DNA from: Aquirufa ecclesiirivi
GTDB taxonomy: Bacteria; Bacteroidota; Bacteroidia; Cytophagales; Spirosomataceae
Assembly: GCF_011250515.1 (NCBI RefSeq)
Contig: NZ_JAANOP010000005.1
Location: 188,877 to 252,876, forward strand
Length of the DNA stretch: 64,000 nt
Direction: 5' to 3'
Shown here: piece after piece, positions 43,310-51,999 of the stretch
Layout: each line of letters opens with the position of its first letter
Position numbering within the stretch: position 1 is the stretch's first letter
Notes under the pieces: generated by a model
What the model saw: the letters and a program-made list of their open reading frames with translations, nothing else
What the model was told of the DNA's origin: nothing
Databases searched by the model: none
Made by a program: the position numbers and the translations under genes

Positions 43310-44299
43310 CTAATCCATGATAAATTTCTTGAAAACTTGAAATGCTCTACCGCTTTCCAAAGACTCTTTGGCCATCAAATACCCATCTGACAAATTACTT
43401 ACCTTTTCCGCCACGAGCAAAGCTGCTCCTGCATTGGCCAAAACCACTTGGGTTTGAGCAGGTGTACCTTGTCTTTGTAATATCTTATATAACATATCGG
43501 CCGACTGCTCTACATTAATTCCTCCACTTAAATCTTGAGATTGAACGGTTTCACATCCAAAATCACTTGGTAAATATCGTTTTTCTCCTTCCTTCGTCGT
43601 CAATAAAAATGAACTCGTTAAAGAGATTTCATCATATCCATCTTCTCCAAAAACGATTCCAAATTGCTTAGGTCCAGAAGCATAAAATTGCACAAACAAA
43701 TCGTATACTTCTTTGGCATAAACCCCGGTTAATTGCTTCGTAACTAAAGCAGGGTTCATCAAAGGCCCCAACAGATTGAAAAACGTTTTCACTCCCAATT
43801 CCTTACGAATCGGTCCAACATGGCGCATCGCAGGATGAAACAATGGCGCATGTAAAAAACAAATTCCCGATGAATCCATTTTACGTTTTAAATAGCTGGG
43901 ATCATTACTGAACTTAACCCCTAAAAATTCCAATACGGTAGAAGAACCAACAGCCGATGAAACTCCGTGATTACCATGTTTGGCAATCTTTTGTCCTGCG
44001 CCCACCACAACAAAAGAGGAAGTGGTACTGACATTGAAAGTATCTTTTCCATCGCCACCCGTTCCACAGACATCCATGGCATCAAATTCAGTTAAGTCGA
44101 TGGTCACCGCCAATTCCATCATGGCAGAGACAAAGCCCTTTAATTCTTGAACTTGAATGGGGGTATACCAATAACTCGCTAAAAATGCAGCTATTTGACT
44201 CGGATTAATTCCTCCTTGACCTACACGTAACAATACGTCTTTAGCTTCTACCTCTGTTAAGGAATATCCTTGAACTCGCTTACTTAATATATTTTTCAT
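43310..44299 (-). CDS. trpD: Anthranilate phosphoribosyltransferase
   Basis: 329 residues. The PRPP-binding CGTGGDGKDTFNVST (about 79-93) and the KHGNHGVSSAVGS motif (about 109-121) are intact. It adds phosphoribose to anthranilate. Three bases separate it from trpG. The TrpG and TrpD parts are not fused. Confidence 0.97.
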   Translation of the reverse strand: MKNILSKRVQGYSLTEVEAKDVLLRVGQGGINPSQIAAFLASYWYTPIQVQELKGFVSAMMELAVTIDLTEFDAMDVCGTGGDGKDTFNVSTTSSFVVVGAGQKIAKHGNHGVSSAVGSSTVLEFLGVKFSNDPSYLKRKMDSSGICFLHAPLFHPAMRHVGPIRKELGVKTFFNLLGPLMNPALVTKQLTGVYAKEVYDLFVQFYASGPKQFGIVFGEDGYDEISLTSSFLLTTKEGEKRYLPSDFGCETVQSQDLSGGINVEQSADMLYKILQRQGTPAQTQVVLANAGAALLVAEKVSNLSDGYLMAKESLESGRAFQVFKKFIMD

Positions 44300-44302
44300 G
44301 TT

Positions 44303-44866
44303 TTATTGAATCCAATTTTTAATCATTTGCAATCCATGTTGCGTTAAATACGCTTCTGGATGAAATTGTACACCACGTACATCATATTTCTGATGAGCTT
44401 CTGCCATCACATATCCTTGATCATCCACTGCCGTAATTTTCAAATCGGAAGGCATCGTTTCTGGAATGACCGTCCATGAATGGTAGCGGCAAACTTCGAA
44501 TCGAGAAGGAATACCTTGAAATAATCTTTCTGTAGGATCTGTCACGACACACTCGGTAGTAACTCCGTGCAAAACCTCACCCATATTTTGCAATTTCGAA
44601 CCAAAAGATTCCGCTATGGCTTGATGTCCTAAACAAACACCTAAAATCCGTTTTGTCGATGCATATTCCTTCAACAAATCTAGCATAATCCCTGCTTCTG
44701 AAGGAATCCCAGGACCTGGTGATAATAAGATATGGTCATATGCCTTCACTTCTTCTAAGGCTATTTTATCATTTCTAAATACATCTACCTCTGCTCCAAT
44801 CTCTTTCAATAGGTATACCAAATTGTATACAAATGAATCATAATTATCTATTACTAGTACTTTCAT
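44303..44866 (-). CDS. trpG: Anthranilate synthase glutamine amidotransferase component
   Basis: 187 residues, class I amidotransferase. Catalytic C78 (GVCLGHQA), H169 and E171 (QFHPEAYL). It supplies ammonia to TrpE. It lies six bases after trpE. Such enzymes can also serve folate synthesis (PabA), but the operon decides for trpG. Confidence 0.95.
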   Translation of the reverse strand: MKVLVIDNYDSFVYNLVYLLKEIGAEVDVFRNDKIALEEVKAYDHILLSPGPGIPSEAGIMLDLLKEYASTKRILGVCLGHQAIAESFGSKLQNMGEVLHGVTTECVVTDPTERLFQGIPSRFEVCRYHSWTVIPETMPSDLKITAVDDQGYVMAEAHQKYDVRGVQFHPEAYLTQHGLQMIKNWIQ

Positions 44867-44872
44867 GGCTTC

Positions 44873-46294
44873 TTATGCTAAATTTTCAGCTACATCCAAG
44901 GCCTTTTTCAGGGCAGCTAATTTGTTATGTATCTCTTGCATTTCACTGGCTACTATGGACTTAGCCACGACACCCATTCCTGCTTGATAAAATAAGGTAT
45001 TCCCTTTACTCAAAAAGGTACGAATAGCGATGGCATGATTAAAATTGCCTTCAAAATCCATAAAACCAATGGCTCCTCCGTAAATATGGCGGTTCGTCGG
45101 TTCCAAACGATTGATAATCGTCATGGCATTGTGCTTAGGTGCCCCGCTTAAAGTCCCTGCTGGAAACGTATCTGCTACCATTTGCAAGGGATTAACTCCC
45201 TTTTGTAAAGTACCTGTCACCTTCGACACTAAATGTATCACATGAGAAAAAAACTGCACTTCCTTAAAGGTCTCTACCTTCACATTATCAGCACTCCTAC
45301 TTAAATCATTTCTGGCCAAATCCACCAACATCACATGTTCTGCTGATTCTTTAGGATCAGCAATCAATGCTTGAGCTAATTCTGCGTCTCGTGCATCATC
45401 TCCCGTCCGACGAAATGTTCCAGCAATCGGGTGAATTTCTGCCAAATCATGATCTATTTTGATTTGTTTTTCTGGCGAAGCACCAAAAATGCGGTATTGT
45501 TCATAATCAAAAAAGAATAAATAGGGAGATGGGTTAACTGAGCGTAAGGCCCGATAAACCTGAAAGTCATCCCCTGAAAAATTTTGACTGAACCTTCTGG
45601 ATGGAACAATTTGAAATACATCCCCACGCAAGCAATGCTTAATGCAAGTCTTTACAATCTCTTCGGTTTGAGCTTCGGTAAGATTACTTTGTTCATCACC
45701 TACTCGCTTAAATGCCTCCAAGGTATAATGCGGCATGTCTAAATGATAAGCCACCGCATCTAAGTTAGGGGTTTCTCCTTCCAAATAACTGTGGGCATAC
45801 CAAGTCATCTGGTTATTGAAATGATTCAATGCTACCACATATCGATACACATTATATCGAATGGAAGGTATGGCTGTCTCTGGGTTTTTATCTTGTATTT
45901 GAATATCTTCAAAATACGTGACGGCATCATAACTGATGTGACCAAAAAGGCCATTGGCCATGGGAGAATCACCTACTTCCTTTTGATACGCAAAACGTGA
46001 AGAAAAATCTTGTAATACCTTCACGGCATCTTTGGAATTTTCCAACTGGAAAGTTTCTACTGTTCCGTCGGGGAAAGTCTGAGTGACAAGCTGTTGATCC
46101 AAAACAAAACTAGCTACAGGATCAAAAGCGATATGAGAAAAACCATGTTCACGACCGTGATAATCAGCACTTTCTAAAATAACAGAATTTTTATAGTGTT
46201 TTCTGATTTTCAAGAAAATACCTATGGGCGTTAACGTATCTGCTAACAAGGTCTTCCTAGTGGTATGGATGGTAAATTTATTTGAACTGGACAT
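44873..46294 (-). CDS. trpE: Anthranilate synthase component I
   Basis: 473 residues from ATG at 46294. An in-frame start at 46375 is rejected: it would begin upstream of the attenuator hairpin and code through its stem. The chorismate-binding catalytic half (about 200-465) is complete with the ASPEKQIKI, PIAGTFRRTGDDA and GGAIGFMDFEGN segments. The N-terminal feedback region reads LLADTLTPIGIF, where the usual LLES is LLAD. It uses chorismate and ammonia. First gene of the operon, preceded by the leader peptide and attenuator. Confidence 0.95.
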   Translation of the reverse strand: MSSSNKFTIHTTRKTLLADTLTPIGIFLKIRKHYKNSVILESADYHGREHGFSHIAFDPVASFVLDQQLVTQTFPDGTVETFQLENSKDAVKVLQDFSSRFAYQKEVGDSPMANGLFGHISYDAVTYFEDIQIQDKNPETAIPSIRYNVYRYVVALNHFNNQMTWYAHSYLEGETPNLDAVAYHLDMPHYTLEAFKRVGDEQSNLTEAQTEEIVKTCIKHCLRGDVFQIVPSRRFSQNFSGDDFQVYRALRSVNPSPYLFFFDYEQYRIFGASPEKQIKIDHDLAEIHPIAGTFRRTGDDARDAELAQALIADPKESAEHVMLVDLARNDLSRSADNVKVETFKEVQFFSHVIHLVSKVTGTLQKGVNPLQMVADTFPAGTLSGAPKHNAMTIINRLEPTNRHIYGGAIGFMDFEGNFNHAIAIRTFLSKGNTLFYQAGMGVVAKSIVASEMQEIHNKLAALKKALDVAENLA

Positions 46295-46311
46295 GAGGCT
46301 ATCGGCAAAAT

Positions 46312-46346
46312 TAAAATAAAAAGGCTTACTGGGAACAGCAAGCCTT
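46312..46346 (-). terminator. trp operon attenuator terminator
   Basis: On the minus strand AAGGCTTGCT (46346-46337), loop GTTCCC, AGTAAGCCTT (46330-46321), then TTTATTTT. The stem contains one G-U pair. It ends about 18 bases before the trpE ATG. CTGTTC at its loop can pair with GAACAG upstream (antiterminator). Confidence 0.85.
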
Positions 46347-46392
46347 GAGTAAAACATATCATGTACACACAGCAAAACTGTTCAAAGGAATT

Positions 46393-46434
46393 TTAGCCTT
46401 GCCACCAGTTTTTGTTGTATGTTGTTTTAGTCAT
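46393..46434 (-). CDS. trpL: trp leader peptide with tandem Trp codons
   Basis: ATG at 46434 opens a 13-residue frame MTKTTYNKNWWQG, stop TAA at 46393-46395. Residues 10 and 11 are both Trp, rare side by side in a short peptide, and it lies 46 bases before the attenuator hairpin. Stalling at the TGG pair under tryptophan shortage should free the downstream segment CCTTTGAACAG to form the antiterminator. Ribosome-mediated attenuation is the established mechanism for such leaders. Chance occurrence is unlikely. Confidence 0.9.
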   Translation of the reverse strand: MTKTTYNKNWWQG

Positions 46435-46452
46435 TTCTATAATAATTTGATG

Positions 46453-46482
46453 CAAATGTAATCTGAAATATGGTAAATCAAA
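46453..46482 (-). promoter_or_regulatory. Promoter of the trp operon
   Basis: On the minus strand TTTG (46479-46482), 18 bases, then TACATTTG (46453-46460). It lies 19 bases before the leader peptide ATG, so the message would start a few bases upstream of trpL. Confidence 0.7.
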
Positions 46483-46499
46483 ATTTCAAGATAAAAAAA

Positions 46500-46892
46500 C
46501 TAGGCTTTCCTTTCTACTAAATCCCACAAATTGCCATATAAATCGGCAAATACCGCCACTTTTCCATATTCCTCAATACTAGCCTCCCGAATTATCTGAA
46601 CTTCATGTTGTAATAAATTTTGATAATCTCGATCAAAATTATCTGTATGTAAAAACAAGAAAACTCGTCCGCCGGTTTGATTCCCTATACAGATTTTTTG
46701 TTCTTCATTTGCTGCTTTAGCTAATAACAATTGACAGGAACCTTCCCCCACAGGTTTTACAATTACCCAGCGTTTCGAAGGACTCATGATGGTGTCCTCC
46801 ACTAAATCAAAACCGAGCTTTCGCGTATAAAATGCAATGGCTTCATCATAATCATCTACTACCAACGAAATTTGTGCAATCCTTTGATTCAT
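46500..46892 (-). CDS. VOC family (glyoxalase-like) protein
   Basis: 130 residues with two beta-alpha-beta-beta-beta motifs, IAQISLVVDDYDEAIAFYTRKLGFDLVED and FADLYGNLWDLVE. Metal ligands of the VOC family would be few; the function may be lactoylglutathione-like, dioxygenase-like or resistance, undecided. Four bases after purB, so co-transcribed. The trp promoter begins just after its stop. Confidence 0.88.
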   Translation of the reverse strand: MNQRIAQISLVVDDYDEAIAFYTRKLGFDLVEDTIMSPSKRWVIVKPVGEGSCQLLLAKAANEEQKICIGNQTGGRVFLFLHTDNFDRDYQNLLQHEVQIIREASIEEYGKVAVFADLYGNLWDLVERKA

Positions 46893-46896
46893 CAGC

Positions 46897-48261
46897 TTAG
46901 TTTTCGTCTCTTCCCACGAAATTAAATGGAGAAATTAATAACAATTCAGCTTTAATAGCATCTGAAACGGCTAATCCATGAATAAACTGTTGGAATACCG
47001 CTTGATCTATCTTACCATGATGACGAGTAAGCTCTTTTAGCGCTTCATAAGGTTTAGGATAAGATTCCCGGCGTAAAACTGTTTGTATGGCTTCTGCTAT
47101 CACCACCCAATTTTCCTCTAAATCTTGATGTATTTTGGATTCATTCAATTCCAATTTGCCTAATCCCCTTTGAAGTGAAGTCAAGGAAATAAGGATATGA
47201 GCTAATGGAGTTCCTACATTTCTTAGAACGGTAGAATCCGTCAAATCTCTTTGCAAGCGTGAAATAGGTAATTTAGCCGATAAAAATTCCAATAAAGCAT
47301 TGGCAATAGCAAGGTTACCTTCCGCATTTTCAAAGTCAATGGGATTCACCTTGTGAGGCATAGCAGAAGAACCTATTTCGCCAGCTTTGATCTTTTGCTT
47401 GAAATAACCCATGGAAACATAAGACCAAACATCACGAGCTAAATCCACCAAGATGGTATTTAAACGCTTTAAGCCATCAAAATAAGCCGCTAAATTATCA
47501 TAATGTTCAATTTGAGTGGTGTATTTACTGCGTTGTATCCCTAACTTATTTTCCAACAAATTAGCCCCGAAAGCTGGCCAATGAATCTCAGGAAATGCTA
47601 CATGATGCGCATTAAAATTACCTGTTGCACCACCAAATTTACCTGTAAAAGGCACTTGAGCTAATAGATCCAATTGCCTTTCTAGACGTTCAACAAATAC
47701 TTGGATTTCTTTCCCCAAACGCGTTGGAGAAGCCGGCTGCCCATGGGTGTGTGCCAACATAGGAATGTCCTTCCAATCACTTGCTACTTGAGCCAAATGC
47801 TCTTTAACCTGTAAATAAGCTGGCAGTATGACTGCACGATGAGCTTCCAAAATGGAAACAGGAATCGCGGTATTATTAATATCTTGAGAAGTTAAACCAA
47901 AGTGAATAAACTCCAAGTATTCAGTTAAGTCGCCAAATTGGGTAAAACTAGCAATCTGATCTTTAATGAAGTATTCAACCGCCTTCACATCGTGATTGGT
48001 TTCTTTCTCTTTCTCTTTAATCCAAAGTGCGTCTTGCTCTGAAAAATTTTGGTATAGAGCACGTAAGGCAGGGATAGCAGCCGCAGGAAAACTTTGTAGT
48101 GGAGCCAATGGAATTTCGCATAAAGCAATGAAATATTCGATTTCAACTCGAACACGGTATTGAATTAATCCAAATTCAGAAAAATAAGGAGATAAGACTT
48201 CCGTTTGTTTTCGGTAACGACCATCTACAGGAGAGATGGCACTTAAGCGATTTAATTCCAT
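46897..48261 (-). CDS. purB: Adenylosuccinate lyase
   Basis: 454 residues from ATG at 48261; an in-frame start at 48282 would place seven extra residues upstream of the family's opening MELNRLSAISPVDGRY. The fumarase-superfamily signature GSSAMPHKVNPIDFENAEGN lies near residues 293-312, and THGQPASPTRLGKE near 172. It acts twice in purine synthesis. TACCTTTG on the minus strand (48280-48287) is a likely -7 element. VOC gene follows in the same transcript. Confidence 0.96.
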   Translation of the reverse strand: MELNRLSAISPVDGRYRKQTEVLSPYFSEFGLIQYRVRVEIEYFIALCEIPLAPLQSFPAAAIPALRALYQNFSEQDALWIKEKEKETNHDVKAVEYFIKDQIASFTQFGDLTEYLEFIHFGLTSQDINNTAIPVSILEAHRAVILPAYLQVKEHLAQVASDWKDIPMLAHTHGQPASPTRLGKEIQVFVERLERQLDLLAQVPFTGKFGGATGNFNAHHVAFPEIHWPAFGANLLENKLGIQRSKYTTQIEHYDNLAAYFDGLKRLNTILVDLARDVWSYVSMGYFKQKIKAGEIGSSAMPHKVNPIDFENAEGNLAIANALLEFLSAKLPISRLQRDLTDSTVLRNVGTPLAHILISLTSLQRGLGKLELNESKIHQDLEENWVVIAEAIQTVLRRESYPKPYEALKELTRHHGKIDQAVFQQFIHGLAVSDAIKAELLLISPFNFVGRDEN

Positions 48262-48279
48262 GGGATTTTTTGTAAAGCG

Positions 48280-48287
48280 CAAAGGTA
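48280..48287 (-). promoter_or_regulatory. Putative -7 element of purB
   Basis: TACCTTTG on the minus strand, 18 bases before the purB ATG. Confidence 0.5.
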
Positions 48288-48380
48288 CAAAAATGTGCGT
48301 AAAACCTGATTATCCTAAAACAATTGGGCGCATGATTCCCCAAAAGAAATATAAATTGTAACTTGAAAACAAAAAACAGC

Positions 48381-49409
48381 ATGTTAAGCCCTAGATACCT
48401 TTCCTTATTATTGGCCTTTGTGATTGCTGGGGTTTGCACCTCCTTCCTTTCTTTTTTACCTAACACAGACTTTACCATACTTTTTATAAGTTTCATTAGC
48501 TCCTTTATCTTTGGAAGTGCCGTCATTTATTTTGCCCTAGACAATCTGGTCTTTAAGGAAGTCAATAAATTATATGACCGTATCAAACAAATTAAAAAGA
48601 AGAATTTTTCTGTCATTCCGCGCAAACAATTAATTGAAAAAGAGAACCCCATCGAGTTATTAAAGGAAGAGTTGAACTCCTATGTGACTACCAAAGAAGA
48701 TGAAGTTAAGGAACTAAAGAAAGCTGCGAAATACCGACAAGAATTCTTAGCTGATGTTTCACACGAATTAAAAACACCCATTTTTGCTGCGCAAGGCTTT
48801 GTTCATACTTTATTGGACAATCCAGAGGAAGACCCAGAAATCAGAAAAAGGTTTTTAGAAAAGGCTGCTAAAAGCTTGGATGGACTGGATATCCTAGTAA
48901 AAGATTTATTAACCGTATCTCAAATTGAAACAGGGGCCATTAAAATTGATAAAAGAGCCCTTGATTTAAAGCCATTGGTTATTGAGATCTTTGAACAATT
49001 AGAAGCCAAAGCCAAATCAAAAAACGTCGAATTGAAGCTAATTGGTCACCATGGCCCTGTATTGGTAAAAGCGGACTATCAACGAATTAGTCAAGTATTG
49101 GTCAATTTAATTGATAATGGAATTAAATATGGCCACCAAGATGGTAAAGTAAGCGTCCATTTGGAAGAAAAGAAAAAAGCATTTTTAATTATGGTGAAGG
49201 ACAATGGGCCAGGCATACCAGCAGAACACCTTCCGCGTTTATTTGAAAGATTTTATCGGGTAGATAAAAGTCGGGCAAAAATGAGCGGGGGATCAGGCTT
49301 AGGTTTATCGATTGTGAAACACATCATCCAAGCTCACAACAGTAAGATCGCCGTTTTCTCCAAAATAGACAAAGGAACGTCCTTTCAATTCAAATTAGAA
49401 AAGGCCTAA
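48381..49409 (+). CDS. PhoR-like sensor histidine kinase
   Basis: 342 residues from ATG at 48381 (a TTG at 48363 is the alternative). Two membrane helices (about 5-22 and 28-50), a short linker, HisKA with H128 in FLADVSHELKTPI, and HATPase_c with NLIDNGIKYG, DNGPGIP and GGSGLGLSIVKHI. There is almost no periplasmic part, so the signal is probably sensed in the membrane or by a partner. No regulator is adjacent. It is the type that pairs with PhoB-like regulators such as the one at 406. Confidence 0.93.
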   Translation: MLSPRYLSLLLAFVIAGVCTSFLSFLPNTDFTILFISFISSFIFGSAVIYFALDNLVFKEVNKLYDRIKQIKKKNFSVIPRKQLIEKENPIELLKEELNSYVTTKEDEVKELKKAAKYRQEFLADVSHELKTPIFAAQGFVHTLLDNPEEDPEIRKRFLEKAAKSLDGLDILVKDLLTVSQIETGAIKIDKRALDLKPLVIEIFEQLEAKAKSKNVELKLIGHHGPVLVKADYQRISQVLVNLIDNGIKYGHQDGKVSVHLEEKKKAFLIMVKDNGPGIPAEHLPRLFERFYRVDKSRAKMSGGSGLGLSIVKHIIQAHNSKIAVFSKIDKGTSFQFKLEKA

Positions 49410-49416
49410 AAATCTT

Positions 49417-49449
49417 AACGCTGTCAAGGTTTAAAACCTTGCCAGCGTT
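49417..49449. repeat. 33-bp palindrome, copy 4
   Basis: Arm AACGCTGTCAAGGTT, centre TAA, arm AACCTTGCCAGCGTT, identical to the copy at 36082. Seven bases after the kinase stop, between convergent genes. Confidence 0.92.
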
Positions 49450-49506
49450 GGCGGTTTAACAATTTTTACGGGACTTTTGTTTCTATTTTTTAACCAGTTA
49501 CTTGAT

Positions 49507-49537
49507 AAAAAAACAGCCCTAGGTTTTCACCTAAGGC
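49507..49537 (-). terminator. prfA terminator
   Basis: On the minus strand GCCTTAGGT, loop GAAA, ACCTAGGGC, then TG and a seven-T run. One A-C mismatch in the stem. Confidence 0.85.
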
Positions 49538-49565
49538 CGCTTTAAAGGGATATCATTTACTGCTT

Positions 49566-50636
49566 TTACATCGAACCTTCTTTCAATCGTTCCGCATTTT
49601 CAGCAATTCGTAACTGCTCAATAAATTCAGCGATTTCACCATCCATCACCACGGGTAAATTGTACACCGTTAAACCGATACGGTGATCCGTTACACGACC
49701 CTGAGGATAATTATAGGTTCTGATTTTATCTGATCGATCACCCGAACCAACCATGGATTTTCTGTTTCCTGCAATCTCCGCATTTCTTTTCTCTAACTCA
49801 ATCTCATATAACCTAGACCGTAACACCGTCATGGCCTTATCAAAGTTTTTAATTTGAGATCTTTCATCTTGGCACTGCACCACCAAACCTGAAGGTATGT
49901 GTGTTACACGTACGGCTGAATAGGTCGTATTTACGGACTGTCCACCTGCACCAGAAGAACAGAATGTATCTTTACGGATATCATTCATATTGATCTGAAC
50001 ATCCACCTCATCTGCTTCTGGCATCACCGCTACCGTGGCAGCTGAGGTATGAATTCTTCCTGCAGATTCCGTAGCAGGAACACGTTGCACACGATGAACG
50101 CCTGATTCAAACTTTAATTTGGCATAGACATCCTCTCCTTGAACAGAAACAATAATCTCTTTAAAGCCTCCAGCAGTCCCTTCCGTGAAATCCATGATTT
50201 GAAAGGACCAACCCATCTTCTCCGCATAACGCTGGTACATACGGAACAAATCCCCTGCAAAAATAGAAGCCTCATCCCCGCCAGTTCCACCACGTATTTC
50301 CAGAATACAATCTTTAGAATCATTCGGATCTTTAGGAATTAACATTTCCTTCAACTCCTCTTGCTTTTCCTTTTCTTGTGGAACTAAAGTCTCCAATTCC
50401 GCTTTAGCCATATCTCTAAAATCCTCATCCTTTTCCGTAGCTATAACCTCTTTTGCTTCTTCAATGGATTTTAATAAATTTTGATAGACCATATATTGAT
50501 CTACAATCTTCTGTAAATCCTTGTATTCTTTACTTAAAGTCTTGAATTTCTTTAAATCAGAAACGATTTCAGGCATGGCAATTTGTTGCTCTACCTCTAA
50601 AAATCTTTCCCTAATAGCCTCCAGCTGCTCCAACAT
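49566..50636 (-). CDS. prfA: Peptide chain release factor 1
   Basis: 356 residues. GGQ at 231-233 ([11 protein letters not shown]) triggers peptide release; the RF1-type codon-recognition segment [22 protein letters not shown] carries the PAT motif, so it reads UAA and UAG and is not RF2. TATCTTTG on the minus strand (50665-50672) is the likely -7 element. It is a single gene; hemK or hemA, frequent partners elsewhere, are not next to it. Confidence 0.97.
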   Translation of the reverse strand: MLEQLEAIRERFLEVEQQIAMPEIVSDLKKFKTLSKEYKDLQKIVDQYMVYQNLLKSIEEAKEVIATEKDEDFRDMAKAELETLVPQEKEKQEELKEMLIPKDPNDSKDCILEIRGGTGGDEASIFAGDLFRMYQRYAEKMGWSFQIMDFTEGTAGGFKEIIVSVQGEDVYAKLKFESGVHRVQRVPATESAGRIHTSAATVAVMPEADEVDVQINMNDIRKDTFCSSGAGGQSVNTTYSAVRVTHIPSGLVVQCQDERSQIKNFDKAMTVLRSRLYEIELEKRNAEIAGNRKSMVGSGDRSDKIRTYNYPQGRVTDHRIGLTVYNLPVVMDGEIAEFIEQLRIAENAERLKEGSM

Positions 50637-50664
50637 ACTCGTATAATATTTTTAAAATTCCCCG

Positions 50665-50672
50665 CAAAGATA
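50665..50672 (-). promoter_or_regulatory. Putative -7 element of prfA
   Basis: TATCTTTG on the minus strand, 28 bases before the prfA ATG. Confidence 0.45.
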
Positions 50673-50685
50673 ACAATTAAATTCA

Positions 50686-50716
50686 TTGCCCTTTCTGCTT
50701 GGATGGAATACCTTTG
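50686..50716 (+). promoter_or_regulatory. Promoter of the lipoprotein gene at 50734
   Basis: TTG (50686-50688), 20 bases, TACCTTTG (50709-50716), 17 bases before the ATG. It supports the downstream start choice. Confidence 0.65.
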
Positions 50717-50733
50717 TACATCAAATCAATCCC

Positions 50734-51219
50734 ATGAAAAAATCGCTCTTTTTATCTTCCCTTGTTTCAAGCATCCTTTTGCTTCAATCATGTGATTTCT
50801 CCAAACGCATTGATACAACAGCAGCGGTCAAGGAAATGAAAAGCCGACAAGTAAAACGGATTCTTCCGCAGGACATTACCAATAAAGCTGATACCTGGGG
50901 GCAAGAAATCCAAGCCGTGATAGAAAACCCATCGAATACATTGAGTTTGGATAGTATTTCTAAACAATTTCAGATTCGGATTCAGTCGGGAAAGGCTCTA
51001 GTTCTAAAACAACAAAACAAGGATAAGAAGATTCAAGAGGTCTTAGATGCCTTGGATTATAGCTTATCTTTAAAACAAGAAATCCCTCCTAGTATCCAGA
51101 AAAACACGACTGGAGATAGCTTATTTTATATATTTATCAATAAAAAACAAGAAGTGATTCTATTGGGATTTAGTAAATCTCAAATTGTCATGAACATTGA
51201 TAAACCTTTAATTAAGTAG
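50734..51219 (+). CDS. Lipoprotein of unknown function
   Basis: 161 residues from ATG at 50734. A longer in-frame version from 50686 is rejected because the promoter lies inside it and because only this start gives a lipoprotein signal (MKKSLFLSSLVSSILLLQSC, Cys20). The mature part is charged and helical, with KEMKSRQVKRILPQDI and no heme or metal motif. It resembles no family I can name. Its last eight bases overlap the convergent DUF2520 gene. Confidence 0.8.
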   Translation: MKKSLFLSSLVSSILLLQSCDFSKRIDTTAAVKEMKSRQVKRILPQDITNKADTWGQEIQAVIENPSNTLSLDSISKQFQIRIQSGKALVLKQQNKDKKIQEVLDALDYSLSLKQEIPPSIQKNTTGDSLFYIFINKKQEVILLGFSKSQIVMNIDKPLIK

Positions 51220-51997
51220 TCTTTACAATTTGCTGGACCATATTTCGATATACTTCTTGCAGTTCCACAGTCGACAAAAACCCTTGTTGTTCCAACATCA
51301 AGCGGCCATCTTGTAAAGCATTGGCTTCAATTTGATTAGACACGGGTAAATTCTTGAAATACGACTGCACATAGTTTTGAATCAACCCTTGAAGCAAGGA
51401 CGTATCGAGTTCAATGGATTGTAATAATCGACTCGCTTCTGCCCAAAGCTGTTGTGTAAATATGCCTGCCAAAAGCATGGATAAGTAAATCTTTTTACGC
51501 TCTTCCCCATTCACCAAATACATGGCATCGGTAATATCACGAGCCAGCTGAACCAATACCTGTTCAGTTTCTTCCACCATCACTTCTAAGCAAATGGGCA
51601 TGTGACCCAAATTAATTTTTCTTCCACTTTGCAAATGTTGTACCGGGAAAAAAATGGCAATTTGATTCGTACTTTCTCTGGCTGGATCATACCAAATGGA
51701 GGCCTCTGCCAATAAAACCGTTCCTGAAACCAATAATAAAGTGGCGTATTTAGGAAGAATTAATTCCTTCAAAACAGTCGAATAAGCATTATCTGGAACA
51801 CAGAAAAAGAAGACAGTGGATTTAGATTCAGAAAAATCTAAATGCTCCTGCACTTTGGCATTATATAAATAACTGACTAAATCTTTGGCTTTAGCTGGGT
51901 CTCGACTAAAAACTTCTTGAACACTATGTCCCGCATTTTCCAGTGCCTGCGTCAAATGCCAGGCCACATGACCAGAACCAATAAAAGAAATATTCAT
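51212..51997 (-). CDS. Rossmann-like and DUF2520 domain protein
   Basis: 261 residues. The N-terminal NAD(P)-binding part (ISFIGSGHVAWHLTQALENAG) and the C-terminal helical DUF2520 domain resemble ProC-like dehydrogenases; the true substrate is unknown. It starts two bases before the HNH gene stop, read in the same direction, so the two form an operon. The stop overlaps the lipoprotein gene by eight bases. Confidence 0.9.
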   Translation of the reverse strand: MNISFIGSGHVAWHLTQALENAGHSVQEVFSRDPAKAKDLVSYLYNAKVQEHLDFSESKSTVFFFCVPDNAYSTVLKELILPKYATLLLVSGTVLLAEASIWYDPARESTNQIAIFFPVQHLQSGRKINLGHMPICLEVMVEETEQVLVQLARDITDAMYLVNGEERKKIYLSMLLAGIFTQQLWAEASRLLQSIELDTSLLQGLIQNYVQSYFKNLPVSNQIEANALQDGRLMLEQQGFLSTVELQEVYRNMVQQIVKTT

Positions 51998-51999
51998 GT

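Noticed and set aside
44873-46375. trpE starting at 46375, 27 codons longer
   Set aside because: This start would code through the attenuator stem and T-run; the ATG at 46294 fits the known TrpE N-terminus.
46393-46434. T-box rather than leader-peptide control of trp
   Set aside because: No T-box sequence (AGGGTGGNACCGCG) or stem I specifier is seen; the leader peptide explains the region.
3758-49449. Palindrome copies as a dispersed CRISPR-like array
   Set aside because: Copies are thousands of bases apart, with no spacers and no cas genes.
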